Part shown: positions 11,440 through 22,419 of the stretch, in pieces
Numbering within the stretch: position 1 is the stretch's first letter
How the letters are laid out: every line of letters starts with the position of its first letter
Assembly: GCA_037957365.1 (NCBI GenBank)
Contig: JARHVA010006313.1
Location: forward strand, 714,501 to 778,500
Origin: Torreya grandis
Taxonomy: Eukaryota > Streptophyta > Pinopsida > Cupressales > Taxaceae
Reading direction: 5' to 3'
Length of the DNA: 64,000 nucleotides
Program-made: the position numbers and the translations under genes
Notes under the pieces: model-generated
Database searches by the model: none
Told to the model about the DNA's origin: nothing
Seen by the model: the letters and a program-made list of their open reading frames with translations, nothing else

Positions 11440-12930
11440 TTTACCTGAGGAGGCTCAACTAGAGTGCCAAGATCAATAATGTTGCCATCTATCAAGTCAT
11501 GTATCTTATGTTTCAAACTAATGCATATGTTTGTTATGTGGCCTAGTTCCCTATGAAAATCACAAAATGCATTATGATCATATCCCTATGGAAGAGATTT
11601 TATTAGATCAACTTCCCTAATAGGAGGGAGAGATATGATATTACATTCTAATAGCTATTATAAGACTTTATCTACAGATACTGGTAGATTGGTAAAAGTT
11701 CATCGAGGAGGTGTTGATAAAACCACTTATTGAGGGGTCTTTAAAGTTATATTAACTATTAGTTGATTTTAAATTTTTCTATCATTGAAATTTACTTTAT
11801 ATGGGACTTTTCTATTACTCTTGTTTATTATTTTTGATATGCTTATATACTTGAGTTTGCCTACTAAAATTAGTTTGACTTCCCTTTCCATTAGTGTATG
11901 ACATAACTCAATGAAGGAAGAGAAACTTTTGAACATTATTGACTGATGCAAATTTGGTAGAAGACTCTATTTGAAGAGAGCTTGTAACTCTTGATTGGCC
12001 ATGGGGTAGTCATTTTGGCCAAGATAGTTTTATATCAAAGATCATAATCTGTGAGATGCCCATTTGACCTTTGTTTATATATGTAACTTGGGCATAAGAA
12101 ACATTGCCACCTATGTTAATTCTGAAATGAGCTAGGAAGATGTCAATTAAAGGACTGAATGCATTAATCATTTGATTCAATAGACTATAGAACCACTATA
12201 AGACATAATCCTTTAAACTCCTTAAAAATAGCTTGGTTAGTAACTAGTGATTTTGCACATACTCCAATCATGCTACATGAAAATATTTGATTTGTGTCTC
12301 TAAATCACCCTTATCATCATATAGAGTGAGCTTAGATTGAAAAAACCCTGATGGTAAGGGTGAAGATGCAATATGGCATGCCAATGGTGTATAAAGTAGA
12401 GAAAAAGAATCCAAAGCCTATGTAGGTCTATAGGCACCTTGCGCAAGATATATCACCTTAGATTGAAGAGATTTTATCTCTTGCACAAGAGCAAAAATTT
12501 CAGGAGTCAAAGATGTACTACTAATAAATGGTGGTGCCTCATAGGAAGGTTGGGTTGATATAGGGGGTTGTTAAGACATAGTTACCCCTGTAGTGTCATT
12601 TACAACTGGTTTCTCTGAAGGGATGGAAAACTCAACTTGCTTATACTTTTTAATTTCCATGAAAATTTTTAATATAAGACTATGAACTCAGGGTTTTTCT
12701 CTAAGTCTTTATCTAAAACTTTGTAGAATCAAGTATTTGTTGATGACAACATCATTATCAACAATAGGTAGAGTTGGATCAAGAACCAAATGTGGTGGGT
12801 CATGAACATCAATGTTTGTATCATCATTTTTATTCTCATACTACTCATTGTCAAAATTATCCTCATGAAAATTATTGTAATCTAGATGTGTATGATCTAT
12901 AGTAGGAAGTTGAGTTGGTTGTTTATCCAT
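11440..12930 (-). pseudogene. Gag remnant
   Basis: A start codon at 12928-12930 opens a frame beginning MDKQPTQLP with several later stops. Downstream a retrotransposon-gag core is readable (LTLYDDKGD, then a region with FLRSLKDYVL, WFYSL and IFLAHFR), which resembles capsid domains of plant Ty3 elements (usual pattern: L-Y-D-G...D-P, F...L...A..WF, F...F). Near 11450-11610 lies a GYDHNAFCDFHRELGH motif followed by HKIHDLIDG, the cysteine/histidine segment that precedes protease in Tat-type gags. The same segment is found at about 26060-26170 on the plus strand. Frameshifts and stops make it inactive. Confidence 0.72.
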
Positions 12931-13157
12931 GGTATATGGTCAGGTTGATGGAATTTGGTTGAATTTAGGAGGGTTGCCACTAAGTATTGCACTTCATCTC
13001 AAAGGAATAGATGTAAGGAACTTAGGTGGCATAAGGAAAACAACTTGAATAATGAAATAAAATATTAAATAAATATAATCTAAATAATGAACTAGAATAT
13101 GTATAAAAAGGATACAAAGCTCACAAACATGTAAGGTGATACCTCAAGAAGAAAAGA

Positions 13158-13400
13158 GACCTAGTCAGTTCAACTAGGATTTGAAAGAAATTATTTTTAA
13201 AATTACTATGGTAAATTTTAAAAATTAAATGTGAATTTTTTATTTAATTATGCATGTAAAATTCAAAAAAAATATTAGAAAAAATACTTGGGACCTAGTA
13301 TAGTCAACTAGGGTCTAAATGAAATTATTTTTAAAATTACTAAGGTAAATTTATAAATAAGTTGTGAATTTTTTATTTAAATATATAAGAAAAAACACTA
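13158..13400. repeat. 134-bp tandem duplication with a CCTAGT/ACTAGG hairpin in each copy
   Basis: gacctagtcagttcaactag at 13158 and gacctagtatagtcaactag at 13292 begin two copies about 134 bp apart, both continuing with aaattatttttaaaattact and gtgaattttttattta. Each copy keeps the inverted pair CCTAGT...ACTAGG. It lies in the leader between right LTR and gag. Confidence 0.75.
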
Positions 13401-13737
13401 TAAAAATTACAAAGGAATTTACCCTATGTTTTCTAAGGTTTTTGTGCACAAACAAAGTCAAGTTCACCAAATGATTTGACAATTTTTGGAATAATGGAGT
13501 TTTATTCATATTTTAGTTAAGGGTTTAGAATAATAAATTAGTAAATAATATTTCAATAATTACAATTCTGATGTTTATGATTTATTATGTCTTTTAAACC
13601 TTTCTAAAAATAGCAATAAATAAGGAGAAATACAACTTATCTTAAACAAGACTAAGATGGCTAAGACAGAGACTAAAACTAGTTATGCATGATTGAAATA
13701 GTGTTTCAAATCAGAATCTAGATTTCATTCAGTGAAA

Positions 13738-13800
13738 GGATAGGAGTATCAAAAGAAATACACTTTAAGGTCTGACATTAAAGTCCACTCCTACTACTAT
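13738..13800. repeat. Degenerate copy of the GATAGGAGCACC hairpin motif
   Basis: ggataggagtatcaaaaga starts here, followed by cactttaaggtctgacatt and a weak inverted partner cactcctactactat. The same unit is seen at about 7378, 8734 and 14393; see the findings. Confidence 0.55.
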
Positions 13801-14024
13801 TGTCCAAACTAGTCATAAAGATTTGAGTTTTTTAGGTTTTGTTCGCTATCCCTATATGAGTTTGCTTGTGAAATCTTAAGTGTTGAATGTTGATAGAGCT
13901 CCTTGTAAACCTTATTTAATATTTAAACCCTAGATCTTCATTGTGATTGAATAAAAATTGATAAATAGGGGAGGTTAGTTTGTGTAAGATGCATTGAATA
14001 TGTATCCACACCTCTTATGTGGGA

Positions 14025-14663
14025 ACACTACCTACATACCAATACTTCAAAGAGGGATCAAGCCATATGTAGTTTTCCCACTTGATATTCTTTGTGAATG
14101 AGGATGTAAAATGTCAAATTGAGAGTTCTTGAGGTGGTTAGGGACTGGTTTGGGAGTTTGAATATGTTTGCATCTATGTTGGGTGAATATATGTAGAGAA
14201 TAGGAATATTTACCTTAATGGTTTGTTTATATTCTTGATTGCTTTGTAAGATTTGTCACCTCCTTTTGTAAATGACCTTTGGATGGACTTTTATAGGGAA
14301 TTATTGATCATGGTTAGATGTATTCATGTTAGGCTAACATGATGAAGGAAAAGAATCAGATTAAAATGGTCATTTGGGGTCAAAATGTGATTGGATAGGA
14401 TCATCAAAATGGGACACCCTAGGGTCCAACACTATAGTCTAGGTATGGTGCTCCTATCCTATAGGATAAAGATTTAGGGGGATAAAAATTGACCTAGGAA
14501 ATAGAACCTAGTTAAGCTAGAATGATCATATAGAAGGATACAAATGATTGTCAATAAGAAAAAAGATGTATAAAAGGGTCATGAGAGCATGCAAAAAGGT
14601 CCTATTGATAAGGTGTCACAAGCCACACTTAAGCTACCAAGTTGGAAATTTTATATGAATACA
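14025..14663 (-). repeat. 5' LTR of the minus-strand gag-protease element
   Basis: Pairs with 7002-7647. The right edge, atacat at about 14660-14664, gives the minus-strand start TGTATTC. The left edge cannot be fixed, because the partner copy is truncated by another insertion; a plausible edge is the TG near 14020. Sequence to the right of 14664 is the Tat pol described next, so this LTR borders the older host element. Confidence 0.82.
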
Positions 14664-14817
14664 TACACCCATGTCTACTACTAAATATTATGATAGAATA
14701 TCATTGGTAGTTAAAGAGGAAGGTGTGACAAACTTATAAAATGATAAGGATAAAAAGAAATTGAACATAGCAGAAACACCCATCTTGAAGAACCAAACAC
14801 ACACAACTAAAGATAAT

Positions 14818-15230
14818 ATGTGCACCCTCATGTTTGATGGCTCCAAACCTAAGAGCAGGTGTGGTGCTATAATTGGGCTTATCAACTTGAGAGGAAGGTC
14901 ATATTTGGTAGCCTTTTTATTGTAATTTGATTTCACCAATAACGCGTCTATGTATTAATCCTTGGTATATGGCCTCTAATTTGCACTAAAGAAAAGGGTG
15001 AAAAACCTGAAAGTACTTGGAAATTCATAATTTGTTGTCAAACAAATTAGAAGTAATTATGATTGAAATGATAAGCACCTTTTAAGGTAATTAAATAGAG
15101 TCTGTAACTTGAATGAATACTTTTATACATTCAACATCTCAACACTAGCCCAAAATAATAAGTTTACATTAGACACATTATTAATGATTACAAGTATCTT
15201 GGATCCCATCATTAACTCTAGATTGAGGAG
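14818..15230 (+). pseudogene. RNase H remnant upstream of the reverse transcriptase
   Basis: An ATG at 14818 leads into MCTLMFDGS, the first catalytic-D strand of RNase H. Then come FTNNASMY in place of the usual NNTAEYEA, LGNS plus a stop plus FVVKQ in place of GDSQLVV, and, after a frame continuing at 15109, a TLDTLLMI stretch in place of the ADALA-type end. A downstream RRFPIDLVF.PSIIDN segment matches the linker seen after this domain in related elements. The E and second D are lost. It lies before, not after, the reverse transcriptase. Confidence 0.72.
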
Positions 15231-15559
15231 ATTCCCCATTGATTTGGTCTTTGTTCCTTCCATTATAGACAACTTCATAAAATTTTATTTATTTAATGAT
15301 GACTAACATATCCTTGATTTCATCACTAAAACTAATTCATTTGATTCTCAAATCATTAGTGAAGATGACATGGAAGAGTTCAAATTAAATGAATAATGGG
15401 TCATCAATTTGAAAACTAATAACATACCAAAAGGTATGGTGTCATTGAAAATGTTATTTGACATCTATTATCATGGTAAAAAGGATAAGGAAACCTCTAC
15501 AAAATGGATTCCCCACTAGCACTATGCAAAGCTTATGTTTTTACACATAACTTGTACCC

Positions 15560-16290
15560 ATGCTAAAAACAAAAAGATTGTGCAAACTCTAAAGGACTAT
15601 GGTGAAACCATTGCATAGAGATATAAAGATATGAAATTGTTTGACACCTCTATCCTCATGCATACTATTCTATTATGTCATTACATCAAACTATTATACC
15701 AAAGGTAAATTAAATTTAATCCTTTCCTTGATCCTTTAATTTTCAGAAAACTGCAAAAGTTGCTTTTTGCAAAGATCATCTACCCTGTTACATAATCCAC
15801 ATGGGTGGCTAACTTGGTGCCTATTCCAAATAAGAGTTGGGAAATAAAACTATGAGTAGAATTTAAAACTATTAATAAATATTATAAAAAGGACAAATAC
15901 CTACTACCTTCACTAGATGAATTCCTAAAAAAAAGTGAATGGATCTCAAATAATGTCATTTATTGATGGGTATTCAGGTTACAATCAAGTAATGGTCAAC
16001 CATAAGAATGAGATAAATGCAAAATTCAAAACTAATTGGTGTATGTTCACATTAAAAAGGATGAAATTTTACCTAATAAATGTGGGTACCACCTTTCATC
16101 AAGCCATGGATATTGCATTTAATGACCTCATTGGTAGATGCATAGTCATATATATGGATGACCTATCTTTTTCAAGAGAAGAAAGAATCATGTGAAAGAC
16201 TTGAGATTAGTCCTGTAGAGGCTTAGATACTATGAGATCTCCCTAAAATTTAATAAATACATATTTTGGGTCACATAATTTAAGCTATTG
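15560..16290 (+). pseudogene. Ty3/gypsy reverse transcriptase remnant
   Basis: Upstream conserved sequence includes TLKDYGETIA and DTSILMH (about 15590-15665). The RT fold begins with KIIYPVT and STWVANLVPIPN (about 15770-15830), LPSLDEF (about 15906), then SFIDGYSGYNQV (about 15955-15990), NVGTTFHQAMD (about 16080) and IYMDD at 16148-16162, the catalytic metal-binding motif, which is intact as YMDD. The stretch 15935-16195 is one open frame of 86 codons; before and after it frames change and stops occur. It would copy element RNA into cDNA. This is the best preserved RT in the window. Confidence 0.85.
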
Positions 16291-16299
16291 AGACATGTA

Positions 16300-16920
16300 A
16301 TATCCAAGTGAGGTATCTCACTAGACCCAGAAAGAGTCAAGGCCATTCTAAAAATCTTGTTGTCTGGCAGTAGAAAATAACTAAAGTTATTCTTCAACAA
16401 AAGCAACTTTGTAAGGAAGTTCATCTAAGGTTTTGTAGATATATCTATACCATTAAAAAACATGCTAAAATGGGACACTAAGATTGAGTGGATGATTGAA
16501 TCATAATCAACCTTTACTCAAATCAAAATAGTAATTATAAAGGCATCATAGTTTATCAATCCTAACTACATGCAACCCTTCTGCATCTATTCATTTACTT
16601 TAGAACATTCACATGTTTTGTTCTAATGAAAATAAAATGATTTAGATATGAAATTCCCATATCATTCATAATTTCCCCACTCATAAATTTTGAGCTTAGA
16701 TACTCAACCATTTATAAGTAAGCTTTCACCTTGATAAAAGTAGTCAAAAAAAATTAAACATTACATTTTATGTAGCAAGGTATTTTATATTGTTCTTGAC
16801 CTAACCTTAAAATTAATGCTGATGTAGAATGAGTTAGGTGAGTGACATTGGAAATGGATACATATCCTCAAATAATTGAACTTGGAGCTTCAAACAATGA
16901 AGATTTTTAGAGGCCAAAAA
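16300..16920 (+). pseudogene. Conventional Ty3 RNase H and connection remnant
   Basis: After the RT the frame reads LDPERVKAI, then FFNKSNFVRKFI, LKNMLKWD, IYSFTLEHSH (the strand that normally carries the first catalytic residue) and a short region like the end of the domain near 16850. These match the thumb/connection and the conventional RNase H in the usual position. Numerous stops; catalytic residues cannot all be placed. Confidence 0.65.
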
Positions 16921-17249
16921 TTCATCAACACCATGACTGAGGTGGATTGATAAATCATATGTTATCAATACACAATATAATACATTACAATGGATTACTG
17001 GTATCAAGATGTGTTCTATTATTTTTTAAAGAATGAGTGCCTAAACCACTTTAAATCCAATCAAAGTAAGGAATTATGATTGAAAATTAATAGTTTAATG
17101 GTCAAATCAGGCATGTTGTGTATAAAAACCCATGAAGGCATTTACCTAAAATGCCTAAGCAAAACTAAAGCATCTAAAGAACTCACTATATTTCATGGGA
17201 AGTATGAGATTGGTTACAATTCAAGGAGTCCCAAAACTCACCAAATATT

Positions 17250-17254
17250 TAGAT
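17250..17254 (+). repeat. Target-site duplication (left)
   Basis: tagat directly before the TGTT of the inserted LTR; matches tagag at 18245-18249 at four of five bases. Confidence 0.6.
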
Positions 17255-17477
17255 TGTTAAGCACGGAATATACTGAGAGGGGGGGTGTATTAGTATATTT
17301 ATCTTATAAAACTTTCCCTTAATTAAACATTCAAGATATGCAATAAAACTCAAATAATAAACATCACACAAGAAAGAGAGAGACACTAAATATAACATGG
17401 AAACCCAATGTGGGAAAAACCATGGAGAACTATCTCAAGTATATTTGTGAGAACAAATTCATAGGAGTACCATACCC

Positions 17478-17612
17478 ATTTGCTGAGTACCAACCTCAAC
17501 TACAATTCGTGAGCACCAACCCATAAGAGCTTCAAACCCCTTTGTCAAGCACCATCCTAGCTATCATTCATGAGCACCAACCCACATGAGCATAAACCAC
17601 TTTGTGTATACC
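17478..17612 (+). repeat. About 61-bp tandem repeat in the solo LTR
   Basis: Two full units and a partial one, recognisable by gagcaccaaccca near 17512 and 17573 and by ctttgtcaagcacc-like starts. Spacing is about 61 bp. Confidence 0.65.
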
Positions 17613-17874
17613 ACACACCTATCCCTCAATGTTGCTAAATCAACAAATGATAGTTCAATACAACATCTCTTTCCTCTCTCTCACCTTTGCTCTTCTAAGC
17701 TAGATAATACAATATCAAAATTAACCTCTCACACTCATATTACAAATGGCTTCTCAAGCCTTTATTTATAGCTTTCCAAATGGCCTTTGGCCTTCCCCCT
17801 TTGTGACCTTTCAATTCTCATGAAAAATGGCACCAATCTTGGATGACCCTTCATATCCAAAAATTTGAAAAGTC

Positions 17875-18105
17875 ATGTGGTGACCCTTCATGATCAAAAA
17901 CGTCGTTCCCACTTTTGTCTTTATCTTTGGTGACTTTACATATTCCTTAAATTGTCCCTTCATGAGAAATTCTCCCTTACTCTTTTGTCTTCACTTGGTG
18001 ACTCTTAGTATTCCCAAAAATGACTCTTCATGGGAAAATTCATCCCATCCTTCTTTTGTCTTTATCCCGTGGTTCTTTGATTTCTCCATGGGCCCTTCTT
18101 TTGTC
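17875..18105 (+). repeat. About 70-bp degenerate repeat in the solo LTR
   Basis: Units begin gtgacccttcatg or ggtgactctta and end with cttttgtctt; starts near 17879, 17929, 17997 and 18068. The open stretch 17890-18144 runs through them and is a by-product of the repeat. Confidence 0.6.
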
Positions 18106-19225
18106 TCATATGCAACCAAAAATATATTCATTAATATTAAATAAATATTAACTCATATTAGCCAAGATAAACAATATTAAATGCAATGGGGCCTTTATCA
18201 CCAATAATACTAAACCTTTGACATCAATGACAATATTTCCAACATAGAGAAGGGTATTAATGGCTTCATATTTTTAAATATTCCCATGCTCATTTAAGGA
18301 TCTACCACATTTTTCAAGTCATTACACATAAGGAATGCACTCTATCCATGCCACTAAACTCAATAATTGAGTCTCATCCATTTGTAAAGTAGGGACTTGA
18401 TTGTTTGAAATGTAAATTCACCCATAATGTAACTAATTACTGCACATGTCAAACTAAATCCAAAGCATTCAAAAAAATTAGAATTGAAGTGGTGATCAGC
18501 TTCATCAAGGACTACATCATAATAAGGTTTGGTATGTTATTTATTTAGGTATATGATAATGACCCTACTTTCTCCTCATTACAATTTACTAAGTGGGATT
18601 ATGAAAACTAGGTAATTCTCAAATTTTCATCCAATGAAAACCCACAAGGCAATGGTTTATATAATTATACCAACAAGAACTTGTTAGATGTAATTAATAG
18701 AGTCTTGGAGAGAAATCCTAGGGACACACATACTATTTTGAAATTTTGCATTATGGGATGATAGGACTAGGATCAATACTTCCCTAAGTACTTCCCCTTA
18801 CTATCTGGTATATAGCCAAGACCTAGTCTTCCCTATAAGCCTCAAAATTTCGACCTTTCTATTCCTCAAATACTACCTAAGGGATGATAGCAATATAGAA
18901 GTTCACCTCATGAAACTGATATGGATAGAATAAAACTATGATGTAGCCTTGTTACACTTTATTATGAATCAAAGGATTGTCAAACTCTAGTTTGAAAGCA
19001 AGCCAAAATAGAGTGCTTTTAAATTTCTAATTTAGTCATGCTTTAGGGAAAAGCTCATGAAAGAAAGGGTCAACATGAAAATATTGATGCCCTTTGGTTA
19101 GGACCCTTCCAAATATTTTAAATATTGAGAAAAAATGATTTTTGCCTAAGGTGTCTAATTAGGAAGGATGTTCCATCACCTATCAATGGACAATTACTCA
19201 AACACTACTTCCATGCTTGAACTAG

Positions 19226-21019
19226 CTTGGGGTCATATTTAAATAATTTTCCTTTTGATTCTTTGTTTTCTTTTATTTATTTTTTTATCTTTATGTTTCT
19301 ATTATTTTGTTTGGGTTTGGTTTTCTTATGTGTTTTTATGTTTTCTTTATTGGGCTTGTTCCCAACTATTTTGTCATATGGTTCCTTTAATAAATATCAT
19401 GCTAAAGAGTGTTAGGCCTATAATTAAGTAGCACAAATAATATTATGATGTGTGGTTATTCTTAGTTTTATGACATTAAATTCAATCTTCAACTTGGTTT
19501 TGAAAGCTTTATCTATTTACTTATCTTTTGAATAAGTTTGTGTTTGTTAAATTAGGAATGGGCTATCCAATTCATGAAGGCATTCTCTCAAAACTTATCA
19601 AAAAGGATACTTTAACGATTTCTAAACTTACCTAGGTAAAACCATTGTATCCAAGGTCTGAAGGTACAAATATATAATTTTACTATTCATTTTCCATGAT
19701 GGTCCCCAATCTAGGATTGAAATTTTCAATAAAAAATAAGAAAGAAAAGAGAATAGAAGAGGAAATCAAATTCAGAAAACTCAGTCCTGAGTGACTCAAG
19801 ATCCCTCTATTAGGGATATGGACACCTAGCTTATAATAGAGTAAGGATTTTATTTTGGACCATAAGTAATTCTATCAAGGTTATATATTCTTATATGTAA
19901 GTGGAACAATGTCTGGGTTTTCATTCTGGGGTAGAATTCACTATTTGGATGACCCTAACTTTATCACCTTGTCCTTATAAGTTTAAAAAAAAACAATACA
20001 AAAGAACACATTGGTCAAATATATTGTCTAGTATGAATTCCCCACTTATTGTCTTTGTATAATCTATTTCATACTGTAAGGATTAATCTAAGACAAATGT
20101 TCTTGGTTGTAGGTAGGGTTTCAATGTTCCAAAATACTCAAGAGTATTTTCTAACAGAGTCATCATTTATTGTTTCTTTCACAACACACCCTAATCTCTT
20201 TAAAAAAACATGGAATCTATTTCGCTCTATAGTCTAGTATTTTAGGTTTTGGATAGGTTTGGGTTTTTCTAATCTACTAATTTGAATGGGAGAGTCCTTG
20301 AAGAACTACAATCCTAATGTTCTACTTTTTTTACCCTTTATACCAAGTCTAAGTTTAAGTATGTCTATACACTTGGTCTAGGAAATTATATTTGCAATTT
20401 ATTTATCACAACTAACTAAATCATTCATCAATTTGATAAGTCCTTGTCTATTCTTAATCATGTTATAAATTACATTAGGGTTCTCCTTTTCACATCATCT
20501 CACCTCAAGTTTGTGAAAATTTTCTAATCATTATAGTATTTATGTGTTTTATTTGTGCAATTGGCATGATATGGTGTGCATTTGGCATATTGACTAAGCA
20601 TTCTTAGTTGATAAACATCTAAACTTAGTCCCTTCATGAACTATCATATTGAATTGGCCTTAACTATTGATCAAATGGGTCATTTTCATCATCCTTTTCA
20701 TCATTATTTGGGTCTCTATTGCCCCCTTTGACTTGTCTGAATATATATTTTCAAGGGTTTTCATGGTTTTTATTTGAAGGCAAGCATGTTTTCATATACT
20801 CTTATACCAAGTGAAAGGGCTAAATTTTATTCAAATTTTCATTTTTGGCTTGGTCATTTCCTAGTTAATGCCCTAGTTATAGATTTAAGTAAGACAAAAG
20901 GTTATTTGATTTGTGTGTTTATTTCTTTGGGACTTAGCCATTTCATTTCAAAATTGATATTTTAAAATCAAATGAGTAAGTTTTTTCCCTGTGAGTTAAT
21001 GGTATTCTAAATATATCAC
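19226..21019. other. No gene seen
   Basis: AT-rich sequence downstream of the Tat pol, possibly its 3' noncoding region. Short open stretches at 19227, 20049 and 20774 encode F/L/S-rich sequence without any domain. A purine-rich block near 19735-19770 could be an old polypurine tract but no LTR start can be confirmed beside it. Confidence 0.45.
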
Positions 21020-21530
21020 ATAAGTCTATGAGTAAGCTAAATTGTGCCACTTGTCACTTTAATGCTTTCTTAGGTCTTTTTTTCCTTAGTATTTTGTTTA
21101 GTTTTTTTAGGTAAGCAAGATCATGCCACATGTCATGATATCATTTCAATTTCTCCCTTGGTTCCCTTAGTTTATCCACTAAACCATAAGTATCTAAATC
21201 AACCTAGATCTTGAAAAATGTCATGATCCTAGTTACTCACCCCATAGTGCTTCCTAGATATGTGAACCTAGACCCTCAACCTTTTAGACACATGGGATCA
21301 TGTTAGGTGGTGCAATCCCATTTCATCATGACTTTGGGCCCTCCTTAATTTCTTGTGTGGACCCTAGACCCCTTGGATGTGTGATATCATGCCACATGGC
21401 ATGATTCCATTTTTCCAGACCCCTAGGGTAGTCTATATGCTTTCCTTTGATGCTTGAGCCCCCAGATGCACAAGATCATACAACATAGAACAATCTTATT
21501 TATATAATGCCCTAGGGTATTCAGTATGTC
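21020..21530. repeat. 88-89 bp minisatellite with palindromic core, first block
   Basis: Cores related to ATCATGCCACATGGCATGAT start at about 21040, 21120, 21208, 21297, 21386 and 21475, that is 80, 88, 89, 89 and 89 bp apart. Between cores, variants of ttccctagg, gaccctagacc and tgcacaagatc recur. Each core is close to its own reverse complement. The best-preserved copy is 21386-21405. Confidence 0.75.
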
Positions 21531-21741
21531 TATGATCCTTTTAGGTGAATGACATCTATAAAAGTGTCAAGATATAATTCAATGAGCATGTTTAGTTCAT
21601 CAATTCATGTAAGCATTAAGTTAAACCTTGAATAAGTGAAGATATACCATATGACATGAAATTATAATTGAATGACATGATGGTGCACACATCAAAATTT
21701 TATGATCATAAATTTGATGGTTGTTTTTAGGGGTGGGGAAA

Positions 21742-21743
<2 letters not shown>

Positions 21744-21795
<52 letters not shown>
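21744..21795. repeat. (TA)n microsatellite, 52 bp
   Basis: An uninterrupted TA run. The apparent minus-strand peptide over it (I-Y repeats) is an artefact. Confidence 0.95.
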
Positions 21796-21799
<4 letters not shown>

Positions 21800-22419
21800 T
21801 GAGAAACATGATATAATATCGTCAAGACTATCAGACTTGTGACTATACTCAAGACTTCGTAATTTTTCAAATTATTTCAAGGTGTCATTTTGATCCATTC
21901 CTTGGTGTTAATTTGATTTATCTATTGATCATTTTTTTGTCATGAGTTTATTATGTTATGAAGTTTTGATTTTGAATGTAATCATTGCGCTTATATCAAT
22001 TGAAGGATTAAATTCTAAATGGGTTTGTTTACTCACTAGTTTTAACCTATCACCACTCTATTTCAATTAAAAATTAGTTCATTATATATTAAGCTTTAGT
22101 TTTTCCATGGATTATTTTATTTAATTGAATTGATCTAACTATATTTTAATTATAAGATTTAATCATTTCATCTAATTAATTATATCAATTATGTTATTCG
22201 CTAAATCACCTTTTTTAATTATTAAATGTTAATGGCTTTGCCTTAGTCATTATGATTAAATCTAAAGATCTAGACTATAATTGATAGTTTTAATTTTTCC
22301 AAGTTAATGGATAATTTTAGTCTACATGCCCAAATTCAAATAAGAAATATCACCTATCAACATCTCAGAGCACCACTCCTCGAAAATATATTGGATAAAG
22401 AGTAAGGGCCTTTAACCCT

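Larger units (their letters stand above)
7002..14663 (-). mobile_element. Minus-strand Ty3/gypsy-related gag-protease element without RT or integrase
   Basis: Direct repeats at 7002-7647 and about 14025-14663 bracket an internal region read on the minus strand. The order in that direction is right LTR, leader, gag, protease, about 3.1 kb noncoding, polypurine tract, left LTR. LTR starts on the minus strand read TGTAGTC (left) and TGTATTC (right). I see no reverse transcriptase, RNase H or integrase, so the element looks like a non-autonomous derivative that keeps capsid and protease coding only. The left LTR is cut at 7001 by the younger Ty3 element; its missing part lies before the window. 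Confidence 0.8.
17255..18244. mobile_element. Solo LTR (990 bp) inserted in the integrase
   Basis: It starts TGTTAAGCAC and ends TTCCAACA, so the ends are TG...CA with a short TGTT/AACA inverted repeat, and it is flanked by TAGAT/TAGAG. No PBS, PPT or coding region is present. Integrase coding is recognisable on both sides, which proves insertion. It holds two tandem-repeat blocks. A solo LTR left by recombination is the simplest reading; a short TRIM-type element is an alternative. Strand cannot be assigned. Confidence 0.75.
16960..19215 (+). pseudogene. Integrase remnant, split by a solo LTR and with a deleted core
   Basis: The N-terminal half (to 17254) has YYFLKNECLNHF, then GIYLKCLS and IFHGKYEIG, which correspond to the region with the zinc-finger histidines. 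The frame is then broken by the 990-bp insertion at 17255-18244. It resumes before YCTCQTKS (about 18435), carrying the cysteine pair, but moves after about 12 residues to ISFIKDYII, so roughly 60 residues of the catalytic core with the first D are missing. YDNDPTF holds the second D; at PQGNGLYNYTNKN the third residue, normally E, is lost. The C-terminus ends with LWLGPF, LRKNDF and INGQLLKHYF near 19180-19215, the usual end of Tat-type integrases. Clearly inactive. Confidence 0.8.
14664..19225 (+). mobile_element. Tat-type Ty3/gypsy pol remnant (RNase H - RT - RNase H - integrase)
   Basis: A plus-strand pol reads in order: RNase H (14818-15230), linker, reverse transcriptase (about 15560-16290), second RNase H (about 16300-16920) and integrase (about 16960-19215, split by a solo LTR). 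Gag and protease are not in the window; the insertion bounded at 14663 separates them from this part. No LTR of this element could be paired. The reading frame is broken many times, so it is a fossil. The RNase H upstream of the RT is a feature of some plant Tat elements and helps to place it. Confidence 0.82.

Noticed and set aside
21621..21809. Minus-strand open frame across the TA array
   Set aside because: Its I-Y repeats come from the microsatellite.
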